64,000 bases of DNA, taken from Chloroflexota bacterium (GTDB lineage: Bacteria > Chloroflexota > Anaerolineae > B4-G1 > SLSP01). The notes beneath the pieces are model-generated. The model was given only the letters and a program-made list of their open reading frames with translations, did not search any database and had not been told where the DNA came from. The stretch lies in NCBI GenBank assembly GCA_019873645.1, contig JAIOAX010000021.1, positions 1 through 64,000 on the forward strand, written 5' to 3'. Within the stretch, counting starts at the first letter, position 1. Each line of letters starts with the position of its first letter. Positions 35,504 to 44,213 of this stretch are shown one piece after another. The position numbers were made by a program, and so were the translations under genes.

Positions 35504-35722
35504 CTATACCTCTGTTTTAGATTTTTCACCTGCGCAATTCTGTTGAGATGTATCCACAGCCATGAGAGCTTCCAGGAAAGCAAACAGGTTTTTCACGTTC
35601 TCGAACCCCTGGCGCTCCCCGGTCATCGGGTTTTCCAGAGAGGCGTGCCAGACGGATGGGGTTTCCTGGCTGGAACGCCACAACCGGAGCAAGTAGGAAA
35701 AATATGATGGCGGTGTGATCAT
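35504..35722 (-). CDS. Small conserved-type protein (72 aa) of unknown function
   Basis: The start ATG overlaps the stop of the upstream propeller gene (ATGA), and the stop is 7 bp before the TPR lipoprotein ATG, so the three are translationally coupled. The core SYLLRLWRSS, VWHASLENPMTGERQGF and NLFAFLEALM is a pattern I have seen in small proteins of Chloroflexota. It has no membrane segment or signal. Its repeated use in such operons suggests a regulatory or adaptor role, which is inference. Confidence 0.75.
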   Translation of the reverse strand: MITPPSYFSYLLRLWRSSQETPSVWHASLENPMTGERQGFENVKNLFAFLEALMAVDTSQQNCAGEKSKTEV

Positions 35723-38715
35723 TGATCAGGCTCCAAAACCCAGAGTGCCGGGGAATCGCCCCCGCTCTGGGCAACCAACCACAGTTGACCTGCCGCGTCG
35801 GTTGTGGCGTCCAACACGCTCAACTCGGCGGCCGGCGACTGCTCCAGGCGATTGTCGCGGATGCGGAAGGGCATCCCGCCGAGGAAAAACCACGGCGTCC
35901 CGGCGGCGTCGAACAGCACCGGCAGCGTCGGGCCTTGATAGAGCCTCTCGGCGTGCTCCTGCAGCCCGGCCACTTCGATCCACGCACCATCCTGGAAGTG
36001 GTAGAGCGCGCGCGTTACGTCACAGCTCGCGCCGCCGCACAGCGCTGCGAGCAGCCAGGGATCGCCTTCAGGGTCGAGGCTAAGGGTGAGCGCGTAGCCG
36101 CGGCGATAGTCCTCCGGCTCCGGCAGTGGGAATTCGCGCCAATTGCCCGTGGTTTGGTCGAACAATTTCACGATCCCGTGATCCATGCCGATCCACACCC
36201 GTCCGGCCTCATCGGCGGCGATGACCGTCACGCACCCGCTTGCCGTCGGCGACTGCGCGCCGCGCCAGGCCTGCCCGTCGAACCAGCGCGCGCCGCCCCC
36301 GCCCATTGGCCCCTCGGCCCAGTCGCACAGTCCCACCCACATCTGCCGGCGGCTTTCGACGCAGGTGAGGGTGAACTCTGTCAGTAAACCCTCCTCGGCC
36401 GCCGGCGGCATCCCCAACGTCTCGCGCGTAAAGATCGTCCAACGCCCGCCGGCGTACACGCGCACATCCTGCTCTGTGGCAAGCCACACCTGCCCCTGGT
36501 CGTCGGTGAGCACGCCCCGGCCTGTCAATGTGGTCGGATCGTCCACCGGCAGCCAGCCGGCGTCGGCGTGGACGAAGGCCGAGCCGCCGTAGTCGGCCAT
36601 AGTGCTGTCCCAGTAGAAAATGGTATCGGGCACTTCTTCAGGAAAGAACCACAGCCGTCCGGCGGCATCCGCGCCGATAAAACGCTGTGACGGGGCGAGA
36701 AGGTATGGCTGCCATGCGCCATCGTGCAGCAGGGCAAAGCCGTTTGTTGTCAACAGCCGCAGGTCGCCATCGGGCAACACCTCCAGGCGCATAGTTTCGC
36801 CTTGCAGGTCAGGAGTGACCGGAATGACTTTGCGGAAGGGACCAACATGGCCTGCTGTCGGCGCTGCCGTTTCCAAAACCCAGAGCGCCGGCTCGTCGTT
36901 CTCGGCCTGCGCGATCGCCCAGACTTGTCCGGCTGCATCCACCGTCGCGGACAACCCGTACAGTTCGGCGACCGGCGGCCCCACCAGGCGATTGTTTTCG
37001 ACGCGGTATACCGCCCGACCCATAAAAACCCAGGGCGTTCCCCCGCCGTCGAACAGGATATGCAGCGACGAGTTGGCAGAGAGAGAGTCCTCCGAATTGT
37101 CGTCCGGGCCAAGAACCGCGACCCATGCTCCATCCTGGAAGTGATAGAATGTGCGCGCCGAGTCATCACAACTTGCGCCGCCACATACCGGCGGGAGCAG
37201 CGCCGCGAGCGCCCACGGAGTACCATCCGGCCCTACTGTGAGGGTAGTCACATAATTTATGCGGTAATCGCCTGGCGCCGGTAGGGTGAATGACTGCCAG
37301 CTCCCTGAAACCTGGTCGAACCGCTGCACGATGCCTTGATCCATGCCGAGCCACACGTGTCCCTCGGCGTCGGCGGCGATGGCCGTCACACAGCCGTCGG
37401 TTGCCGGGAATTGCGCGCCGTGCCAGGTTTGCCCATCGAACCAGCGTGCGCCACCGCCCTGCGGCCCCGCCTCTCCGTACCAGTCGCATAGTCCCACCCA
37501 CATCTGTTGCGTGCTCTCAACATAGGTCAGCTTAAAACCCGTCAGCGAATCTTCTTCAGAGGCCGCCGGTATCCCCATGGCTTCCCGCGTGTAGATGGTC
37601 CACTGCCCCCCGTCGAAGACGCGCACATCCTGTTCCGTGGCTAACCACACCCGGCCCTGACCATCGGTGAGGACGCCCCCTCCTCGCAATGTCAGCGGCG
37701 ACCAAACTGGCGTCCACCCGACATCGGCCGGCGTGAGTTCTCCGCCATCGCGCCGGTAGTAAATCTTCTCCCCGGTCTGGCCGAAAATCCAGGCGCGCCC
37801 GTCGGCGTCTACACCGACCAGGGTTTGTCCCTCGTCCAAAAGCTGCGTATCCCATCGCCCCTCGCGGAATGTTGCGTACCCGGCGCGCGTCATCAGCCAC
37901 AAACTGCCATCGGGCTGCGCGCGCAACACAGTGTCCCAATCCGACGCGGGCAAATCCAGCCTGGCGACTTTGCGGAAAGGGCCGACGGAGGCTGGCAGCG
38001 GGTAGACCAGCGGCCACTGGTAGGGGTCAAGGGCGATGGGGTCAGGCGCTTCAGTATCTATGCAGTCGTGGTAGCGCGCTTCATCGAGCACGAAGCGGGC
38101 ATCTTCGAGGTGGTACTTGTAAAAGACGCCGCAATCCTTCAACCCACGATAGGCCGCCAGATTGGTCAATGTTTGGGTATCGGGATCATAGTTGGGAAAA
38201 GCGCCGTGCAGCACATCCACATCGTGCAATCCCAGCTCCGGCGCGTCGTCCTGGATCAGCTCCGGCACGGTGAGCGGCCGGGCGGTGGGCGGGTCGGCGC
38301 GATAGTCAAGCCAGTAAACGCGCTCTTCGACCCAGTACGGGCCGATGTTGCACGTTACAAAGGCCAGATATTGCCCGTCGGCAACCGGGTAGGCCACGAC
38401 GCCGCCCGCATCCTCCGGTTTGTGCTCGAAACGTTGAAACCCTTCCTCGCACTCGTCAGGCCAGCCTAAAAGCGCGCGCCAGGCGGGACGCTCGGTGTAA
38501 GCGATAAGGGCAGCGTCCGGGTCAATTCGCGGTGCCGGTGTGGGCGACGGTGGAACAGTGGGCGATGCTGCGGGAGTCTTCTGGGGCGGCGAGGGGCGTG
38601 TCCGCGATGGGGAAGGCGTGGGGCTTGCCGTTGCCTTTGGCTCGACGACAAGGCCGCAGGCCAGGAGGCATAGACTGAGCCATATCAGGACGGCAGACTT
38701 GAGCCAGATCTTCAT
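35719..38715 (-). CDS. Lipoprotein with two tandem beta-propeller halves
   Basis: ATG 38715 follows AGGGGAT. The lipobox LLACG is at about residue 20, followed by a Ser/Pro/Thr-rich spacer. A 170-residue leading domain is followed by two homologous halves of about 375 residues each. Each half contains LTGRGVLTDDQGQVWLATEQ-type motifs, WTIYTRE, MWVGLCDW and GARWFDGQ. These are like the 'two-component regulator propeller' repeats found in sensor ectodomains. No kinase or membrane domain is present, so it is a free surface lipoprotein. It is the first gene of the putative seven-gene operon, divergent from the BTAD regulator. Ligand is unknown. Confidence 0.85.
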   Translation of the reverse strand: MKIWLKSAVLIWLSLCLLACGLVVEPKATASPTPSPSRTRPSPPQKTPAASPTVPPSPTPAPRIDPDAALIAYTERPAWRALLGWPDECEEGFQRFEHKPEDAGGVVAYPVADGQYLAFVTCNIGPYWVEERVYWLDYRADPPTARPLTVPELIQDDAPELGLHDVDVLHGAFPNYDPDTQTLTNLAAYRGLKDCGVFYKYHLEDARFVLDEARYHDCIDTEAPDPIALDPYQWPLVYPLPASVGPFRKVARLDLPASDWDTVLRAQPDGSLWLMTRAGYATFREGRWDTQLLDEGQTLVGVDADGRAWIFGQTGEKIYYRRDGGELTPADVGWTPVWSPLTLRGGGVLTDGQGRVWLATEQDVRVFDGGQWTIYTREAMGIPAASEEDSLTGFKLTYVESTQQMWVGLCDWYGEAGPQGGGARWFDGQTWHGAQFPATDGCVTAIAADAEGHVWLGMDQGIVQRFDQVSGSWQSFTLPAPGDYRINYVTTLTVGPDGTPWALAALLPPVCGGASCDDSARTFYHFQDGAWVAVLGPDDNSEDSLSANSSLHILFDGGGTPWVFMGRAVYRVENNRLVGPPVAELYGLSATVDAAGQVWAIAQAENDEPALWVLETAAPTAGHVGPFRKVIPVTPDLQGETMRLEVLPDGDLRLLTTNGFALLHDGAWQPYLLAPSQRFIGADAAGRLWFFPEEVPDTIFYWDSTMADYGGSAFVHADAGWLPVDDPTTLTGRGVLTDDQGQVWLATEQDVRVYAGGRWTIFTRETLGMPPAAEEGLLTEFTLTCVESRRQMWVGLCDWAEGPMGGGGARWFDGQAWRGAQSPTASGCVTVIAADEAGRVWIGMDHGIVKLFDQTTGNWREFPLPEPEDYRRGYALTLSLDPEGDPWLLAALCGGASCDVTRALYHFQDGAWIEVAGLQEHAERLYQGPTLPVLFDAAGTPWFFLGGMPFRIRDNRLEQSPAAELSVLDATTDAAGQLWLVAQSGGDSPALWVLEPDQ

Positions 38716-38854
38716 CAATATCCCCTGAAAACAACTGATTGTATAGGACCGGTCGCTAACTTGTCCCCTGTTGTTCTGACGGTAGCTTTTCTATGATTTA
38801 CACCTCTATCATATTCTTGGTTATCAGGAGATTATCAGGAAGGTTGATCTTTTT

Positions 38855-38882
38855 TTGTCCAATTTGACGATCACGCTATAAT
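38855..38882 (+). promoter_or_regulatory. Promoter of the BTAD regulator, possibly giving a leaderless mRNA
   Basis: TATAAT at 38877-38882 ends 6 bp before ATG 38889. The -35 candidate TTGTCC is at 38855-38860, with a 16-bp spacer. Transcription would start at about the ATG, and no Shine-Dalgarno is present, which fits leaderless translation. Confidence 0.55.
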
Positions 38883-38888
38883 TTAACT

Positions 38889-41885
38889 ATGGCGCGTCTT
38901 TCTCTCTATTTCCTGGGGTCCTTCAATGCCACCCTGGACGGCAAACCGCTGACCGGGTTCGAGTCCAACAAGGTGCGTGCTTTGTTGGCGTACCTGGCCG
39001 TCGAAGCCGGTCTGGAAGGTGCGGGCCGTTCCTTTACCCGCGACGCATTGATCGGCCTTCTGTGGCCTGATTGTCCCGATCGCGCTGCACGGCGCAACCT
39101 TTCGCAGGCACTTTTCAACTTGCGTCAGGTGTTACACGATGATGCCAACTCACCCCCGTTCCTGGACATTGCCCGGGAAACGATTGGCCTCAACCCTGAG
39201 AGCGATTACTGGCTGGATGTAACCGAATTCGAAAGAAAGATCCAGGAAGCGGATCGCACGATGCAAGATGCGGACCGCAAGATACAAGAGCATTGCGCCT
39301 TGCTTCTTGCGTCTGGCGTCGAATTGTACCGGGGCGAGTTTCTGGCCGGATTCTTTGTAGATAGCAGCGTTCCCTTTGCCGAATGGGCCTCCCTGTTACG
39401 CGAACGGCTGCACCGCCAGGTTTTGGAAGCGCTCTACCGACTCGCGGCGTATAGCGAGCAGCTGCGCGATTACCAACAGGCGCAGCATTATGCCCGGCGG
39501 CAGGTGGAGCTGGAACCCTGGCGCGAGGAAGCGCACTATCAGTTGATGCGCTTGTTCGTCCGCAGCGGCCAACGCAGCGCGGCGCTGGCGCAATACGAGA
39601 TGTGCCGCCGGACCCTGGCCGATGAATTGGGAGTTGAGCCTTCTGAGCCAACCCAACGTCTTTATCGGCGCATTCGTTCTGTGAACGAGATCGGCGCGCA
39701 CAATCTGCCACCGCAGATGACGCCTTTCGTCGGGCGCGAAGCCGAATGCCGGGAATTGGCGCAACGTCTGGCGCAACCGGCATGTCGCCTGTTGTCGCTT
39801 GTCGGCCCTGGCGGCATCGGCAAGACGCGCCTGGCCCTCCAGGTTGCTTACGAGAACCGCAACGCTTTTCTTCACGGCGTGTGCTTTGTGCCGCTGGCCG
39901 CCGTCCAATCTCCAATGTGGTTGCTTTCTGCCATAGCCGATGCGCTGCATCTGCATTCCACAGGGCAAGCTGACCTCAAGGCGTCCCTTCTCGACGTTCT
40001 GCGCGAGCGGGAAATGCTGTTGGTCCTCGATAACTTCGAACAACTCGTCGAAACAGGGGGCGATTTGCTGTTGGACATTCTCCGTGCTGCGCCGGAAGTG
40101 AAACTTCTGGTGACAACGCGGGAGCGTTTGCACCTGTATGGTGAGACCGTTTTCGAAGTTACAGGACTGCGTGTGCCTGGCGAGACAGAAACAACGGATG
40201 TAGTCGGTTATGATGCGGTTGCTTTTTTCCTGCAGTGTGCGGACCGTATGCGCGCCGGTTTCGCGCCATCGAGCGACGAGTGGGCAGCCATCGTACGCAT
40301 CTGCCGGCTGGTGGAAGGGATGCCCCTCGGTATTGAACTGGCTGCGGCGTCGGTGCAGGCGTTCTCCTGTCAAGAAATCGCCGCCCAGATGGCGCAAAGT
40401 CTGGCTTTTCTCAGCACGACGCTGCGCGGCGTTCCTGCGCGACATTGCAGTGTGCGGGCAGCTTTCGATGCTTCCTGGCAACGTCTTTCGGCGGATGAGC
40501 AACGTGTGTTTGCGAGCCTCTCTGTCTTTCGCGGGGGGTTCGACAGTACGGCCGCCGCGAAGTCGGTGGGCGCGTCACCCTTGCTGTTGGCCCGCCTGGG
40601 AGATCGGTCGTTCATCAGTCGCGCATCTACAGGTCGGTACACGCTTCACGAACTGCTGCATCAGTACGCTGCCGAAAAGCTGGCCGCTGATCCTGGGGAG
40701 ATGTACCGGGTCCAGGAAGCGCATTGTGCCTGTTACGCCGATTTTGTCCACGATTGTTATGAGCGTTTCCTGGCAGGGGAACAGCGCGAAGCTTTGGATG
40801 CGATCGAACGTGATATCGAAAATGTGTGCGCTGCGTGGTCTTGGGCGATAGAGCAAGGACGTTATCCCCGGATCGCACAAATGCTGGATGGCCTCTACAC
40901 GTTCTACTTCGAGCGCGGCGGCGTGGCAGGTGATGCGTTGTTTGAAGCGGCTGCCAGCGCATTGGAAAAGACGGTTGCCGGACAGGCGAATCCTGCCGTT
41001 GAAGATTATCGGCTGTGGGCCGGCTTGCTCTGGCGTTGGAGTCAATTTCACTATCAACAGCGCACTGACTATGAAGGGAGTGCGGCATTGGCCCAAAAAA
41101 GCGTGACTATATTGCGCACCTTATCTATCCCGTTGGAATTATCCGGCGCGCTTTGTGCGCTGGGAACGGTGTTGCGTGATTTGGGTCGTTACCACGAGTC
41201 GCGTCAATGTCTGGAAGAAAGTGTGGTTCTCCTCCGCTCTCCCGGAGAACATGCTACAAAAGCTTATCGCCATCAATTGGCCCGGTCGCTCACGGCGTTG
41301 AGTCTCACGATGGGGGTGATGAAGGAATACGCAGGCGCCCGGTGCCTGCTGCAAGAAAGCCTGGCGGTTTGCCGGGAATCGGGGAACCTGATCGGGGTGG
41401 CTGACAACCTGAATACACTGGGAGGGATCGCTTATCGGGCCGGGGAGTACGGTGAAGCGAAGCGCTATTACATCGAGAGTCAAGCTGCTTATGAGACTCT
41501 CGGCGAGGTGGGGTGGGCCAATGTAGTACGTAACAACCTGGGTCACGCGTGTCTGGAGCTAGGCGAATATGCGGAGGCAAGCCGCCACCTGCGCGCTTCA
41601 CTGAAGACCGGTGTCGCGCTGTTCCAGGGACGGTTTTTGTTGAATATCCTTCACGGGCTGGCGGAGTTGTTCGAGAAGCAAGGGGACACAGTCCGGGCAT
41701 TTGAGTTGGCGACGTTTGTGGTGCACAACCCGCTTTCCTATCGCGAAAACGTAAAATTGGCCCGGCAGATGGCGGACGCCTTGGCGGCGCAATTATCCCC
41801 GGAGGTTGTCGCCACCGCCAGCGTGCGTGCCAGAGCCTGGTCTCTCGATGACGTGCTGATGGACCTGGAAGCTATGCCGGAGTAG
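38889..41885 (+). CDS. BTAD / NB-ARC / TPR transcriptional activator (SARP-like)
   Basis: This 998-residue regulator starts with an OmpR-type winged helix (residues 1-100: NKVRALLAYLAVE, LIGLLWPDCPDRAARRNLSQ). A BTAD all-helical domain follows (about 110-260: LEPWREEAHYQLMRLFVRSG). The STAND ATPase has P-loop GPGGIGKTRLALQ near 305, LLVLDNFEQL, TTRERL and GMPLGIELAAA. TPR-like repeats fill the C-terminus (about 640-950). Family members activate neighbouring genes in response to a ligand sensed by the repeats. It is divergent from the seven-gene surface operon at a 173-bp gap and is the best candidate for its activator. No Shine-Dalgarno was seen. Confidence 0.93.
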   Translation: MARLSLYFLGSFNATLDGKPLTGFESNKVRALLAYLAVEAGLEGAGRSFTRDALIGLLWPDCPDRAARRNLSQALFNLRQVLHDDANSPPFLDIARETIGLNPESDYWLDVTEFERKIQEADRTMQDADRKIQEHCALLLASGVELYRGEFLAGFFVDSSVPFAEWASLLRERLHRQVLEALYRLAAYSEQLRDYQQAQHYARRQVELEPWREEAHYQLMRLFVRSGQRSAALAQYEMCRRTLADELGVEPSEPTQRLYRRIRSVNEIGAHNLPPQMTPFVGREAECRELAQRLAQPACRLLSLVGPGGIGKTRLALQVAYENRNAFLHGVCFVPLAAVQSPMWLLSAIADALHLHSTGQADLKASLLDVLREREMLLVLDNFEQLVETGGDLLLDILRAAPEVKLLVTTRERLHLYGETVFEVTGLRVPGETETTDVVGYDAVAFFLQCADRMRAGFAPSSDEWAAIVRICRLVEGMPLGIELAAASVQAFSCQEIAAQMAQSLAFLSTTLRGVPARHCSVRAAFDASWQRLSADEQRVFASLSVFRGGFDSTAAAKSVGASPLLLARLGDRSFISRASTGRYTLHELLHQYAAEKLAADPGEMYRVQEAHCACYADFVHDCYERFLAGEQREALDAIERDIENVCAAWSWAIEQGRYPRIAQMLDGLYTFYFERGGVAGDALFEAAASALEKTVAGQANPAVEDYRLWAGLLWRWSQFHYQQRTDYEGSAALAQKSVTILRTLSIPLELSGALCALGTVLRDLGRYHESRQCLEESVVLLRSPGEHATKAYRHQLARSLTALSLTMGVMKEYAGARCLLQESLAVCRESGNLIGVADNLNTLGGIAYRAGEYGEAKRYYIESQAAYETLGEVGWANVVRNNLGHACLELGEYAEASRHLRASLKTGVALFQGRFLLNILHGLAELFEKQGDTVRAFELATFVVHNPLSYRENVKLARQMADALAAQLSPEVVATASVRARAWSLDDVLMDLEAMPE

Positions 41886-42093
41886 CCCCGTTTTTCTCAG
41901 CAGACATCATGAGCTACATGCTCAACCCAAGCATGAAAATGCGCGCTATTTTCGGAATAGACATCATGAGCTACGTGCTCAACCCAGCATGAAAATGCAT
42001 GTCAACGGATTAAACGGATTTGAACGGATTAACTTTCAATTGGCGCATAAATCTGCTCAATCTGCTTAATCCGCTGATAAAAATTCCCCCTGA
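41886..42093. repeat. Direct repeat and composite short-period repeat
   Basis: ATCATGAGCTACRTGCTCAA units at 41906 and 41965 are direct repeats of about 40 bp that include GCATGAAAATGC. Bases 41999-42077 are the AACGGATT/AATCTGCTC composite element, an inverted copy of 9332-9410. No gene is present. Confidence 0.85.
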
Positions 42094-43044
42094 TCACCTG
42101 GACCGAAGAATACCGCAACGTTCGTCGAAGCGGTATAGCCCGGCTTCACGGCACTGCTGAACGGCAGCCGCATATTCGGCGGGCATCACGCGGCGGTCGA
42201 GGGGCATGGCGTCGCTTGCGCATTGGCGCGCCTTGTAGGCGGGATGGTACTGAGCCATCACATTGATATACGTGTCGCGGGAGATTTCCTCTGCCAGGAA
42301 GCGCGCTACCTCGGCGGTGCCGGCCAATCCGCCGGGCAGCACGAGATGGCGGACAAGCAGCCCACGGCGGGCGATGCCGCGTTCATCCACAACCAGATCG
42401 CCGACCTGGCGGTGCATCTCTTTGACAGCGGCGCGATTGACCGCCGGATAGTCGCGGACCAGCGAAAGTCGCTGCGCGATGGCGGCGTCGCTGTACTTCA
42501 TATCGGGCATGTAGATGTCTATCAGGCCGTCCATCAGCCGGAGCGCCTGGGGGGCGTCGTAGCCGCCGGTGTTGTAGACAATGGGCAGGCGCAGCCCCGC
42601 GCGGATGGCGACCGCCAGTCCCAGCACAATCTGCGGGACGACATGGGTGGGCGAGACCAGGTTGATGTTATGACAACCCTGCTGTTCCAGATCAAGCATC
42701 ATCGCCGCCAAATCTTGCGGTGCGACCGGTTGCCCGGCCACACGCTGGCTGATGTCGTCATTCTGGCAGTACTGGCAATGCAGGTTGCAACCAGAGAAGA
42801 AGATCGTGCCGGAGCCGTAGCGGCCACGCAGCACATCTTCTTCGCCGTGGTGCGGGCCATAGCTGGCGACGTAGGCGGTCACGCCGATGCGACAGGGGCC
42901 GGGGCGCTGCGTGCGGTCAATCCCGCAGTCGTTGCCGCAGAGATGACACTCGTGCAGTGCGGCCTCGGCCTCGATCATACGCGCGATGAGTTTGTCGCTT
43001 TCCAGAAGCGGCAGATAAATGGGTGAAACATCCGTGACAGGCAT
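42094..43044 (-). CDS. PflX-like radical SAM protein (pyruvate formate-lyase activating enzyme-related)
   Basis: A 316-residue radical SAM enzyme with the cluster motif CNLHCQYC near residue 90. The N-terminal CHLCGNDCGIDR and PGPCRIG give a second Cys-rich site. YGSGTIFFSGCNLHCQYCQN and DIYMPDMKYSD are typical of COG1313 (PflX). The family is thought to install glycyl radicals or act in related chemistry, but its target is unknown. There is no formate lyase-type gene in the window. The ribosome site is weak before ATG 43044. A degraded copy of its 3' end lies at 22.8 kb. Confidence 0.85.
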   Translation of the reverse strand: MPVTDVSPIYLPLLESDKLIARMIEAEAALHECHLCGNDCGIDRTQRPGPCRIGVTAYVASYGPHHGEEDVLRGRYGSGTIFFSGCNLHCQYCQNDDISQRVAGQPVAPQDLAAMMLDLEQQGCHNINLVSPTHVVPQIVLGLAVAIRAGLRLPIVYNTGGYDAPQALRLMDGLIDIYMPDMKYSDAAIAQRLSLVRDYPAVNRAAVKEMHRQVGDLVVDERGIARRGLLVRHLVLPGGLAGTAEVARFLAEEISRDTYINVMAQYHPAYKARQCASDAMPLDRRVMPAEYAAAVQQCREAGLYRFDERCGILRSR

Positions 43045-43077
43045 CTGAATTCATCCCCTATCCTGCTCTATCCCAAA

Positions 43078-43224
43078 TTGTACAACACAGCAGCTCCAAT
43101 ACAATTTTATCAGCTTCTGTTGCCCTATTCACAATCGGAGATACCCGATGTGGCAACGGTGAAAGATCTGCGGGGCGCGTTGCAGGCAGAATGGCTAAGA
43201 GTGGCTAAGGAAACCAGCGCGTGA
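43078..43224 (+). pseudogene. Possible transposase C-terminal remnant
   Basis: The plus frame from TTG 43078 reads 48 codons and ends DVATVKDLRGALQAEWLRVA then KETSA. This wording resembles the last part of IS630-type transposases (ALQEEWxxIPxET). It has no start signal, is too short to be functional and overlaps the end of the PIN gene. It may be chance. Confidence 0.3.
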
Positions 43225-43632
43225 GAGGATAGCCAGAAAGGTCTCCGGCGTGACGATTTGCACCGTACTTACTGAACCCAACGCCAGTATGTCTGTATCA
43301 ACGGTGATCAAGTATTGCGCCGCTCCTGACAGGGCGCAGGCAATGAACTTATCATCTTTGGGATCGCGTGTAAATGCCGGGACAGGGCCCAACGGCGACA
43401 GGAAATCCGCTTTTTGTGTGACCAGGTCTAACAAGATTTGTCCGGCGGCAGGTGAGATAAAGCGTTGGATGGAGGGACGCCGTAACACGCCGCGTAATTC
43501 CGCTTCGAGTTCCGGGGCACTCACCATTTGCACATGGTCATTCAGCCACAGGTTCTCGATCAGAACGCAAATCGCTGTACTGGGCCGGATAAGATAGCGC
43601 ATCAAGACGCTGGTATCAACGACGATCCGCAT
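43195..43632 (-). CDS. PIN-domain toxin (COG1569 type)
   Basis: A 145-residue PIN nuclease. The acidic metal-binding set is visible: Asp in IVVDTSVLMRYL, Glu in SAPELEAELRGVL, Asp pair in DPKDDKFIACAL and Asp in ITVDTDILAL. PIN toxins are RNases held in check by a cognate antitoxin. Two adjacent ATGs (43635 and 43632) are possible starts; the second has better spacing from GCAGG. It overlaps the antitoxin by about 17 bp, the classic type II arrangement. Confidence 0.9.
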   Translation of the reverse strand: MRIVVDTSVLMRYLIRPSTAICVLIENLWLNDHVQMVSAPELEAELRGVLRRPSIQRFISPAAGQILLDLVTQKADFLSPLGPVPAFTRDPKDDKFIACALSGAAQYLITVDTDILALGSVSTVQIVTPETFLAILSRAGFLSHS

Positions 43633-43927
43633 CATCCTGCATCTCGGCCTCACGGGCTACGGCTTCGCGCGCCTCTTCGATGAGCGTCTCTACTTCCGCT
43701 TCACTTAACACTGCCGCACGGGCCGCCGTCTCTGCCGCAGCGCGCCGGAGTTGTGCTAAGCGCAATTCACGCTCCGCAGCCAGTAACTGTTGATAACGCG
43801 GGTAAGCGACAATGGCAACTTTGGGCACGCCGTAACGTTCAACGATCACGGCCGTACCGGTTAGCGCTCGTTCCAGTATGAGGCCGAAGTTTTGCTGTAC
43901 TTCGCTGGATTTGAAACTTACAGTCAT
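43616..43927 (-). CDS. Phd/YefM-type antitoxin
   Basis: A 103-residue protein. The N-terminal region (VSFKSSEVQQNFGLILERAL, VIVERYGVPKVAIVAYPRYQQL) fits the Phd/YefM fold, which binds DNA and autoregulates the operon. The Ala/Glu-rich helical C-terminus (EAEVETLIEEAREAVAREAE) would wrap the PIN toxin. AGGAG precedes ATG 43927. Toxin and antitoxin overlap. Confidence 0.88.
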   Translation of the reverse strand: MTVSFKSSEVQQNFGLILERALTGTAVIVERYGVPKVAIVAYPRYQQLLAAERELRLAQLRRAAAETAARAAVLSEAEVETLIEEAREAVAREAEMQDDADRR

Positions 43928-44045
43928 AAGCCATGCTCCTGTTTATGTTACCTGAGTTATTTATTTTATCTAAGTTTAGCCTGTCGTGATGGAAAGTCAA
44001 GGGACAGCAAATGCAGGGAGTAGGGAGTAAAAGACAACATAAGGA

Positions 44046-44213
44046 TAAGCTGATTGCTGAAAGCTGACTGCTGAAAGCTGACCGCTGAAAGCTGACTGCT
44101 GAAAGCTAACCGCTGAAAGCTGACCGCTGAAAGCTGACCGCTGAAAGCTGACCGCTGAAAGCTGACTGCTGAAAGCTGACCGCTGAAAGCTGACTGCTGA
44201 AAGCTGATCGCTT
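44046..44213. repeat. Eleven-unit tandem array of 14-bp GCTGAAAGCTGACC units
   Basis: Eleven GAAAGCT-containing units follow each other at 14-bp spacing, each being two related heptamers (GCTGAAA and GCTGACC/T). The units differ by one or two bases. The array ends at the stop codon of the methyltransferase gene. It has no spacers and is not a CRISPR. Confidence 0.95.

Noticed and set aside
44046-44213. Tandem repeats as a CRISPR array
   Set aside because: The units are 14 bp and contiguous, with no unique spacers and no cas genes nearby.
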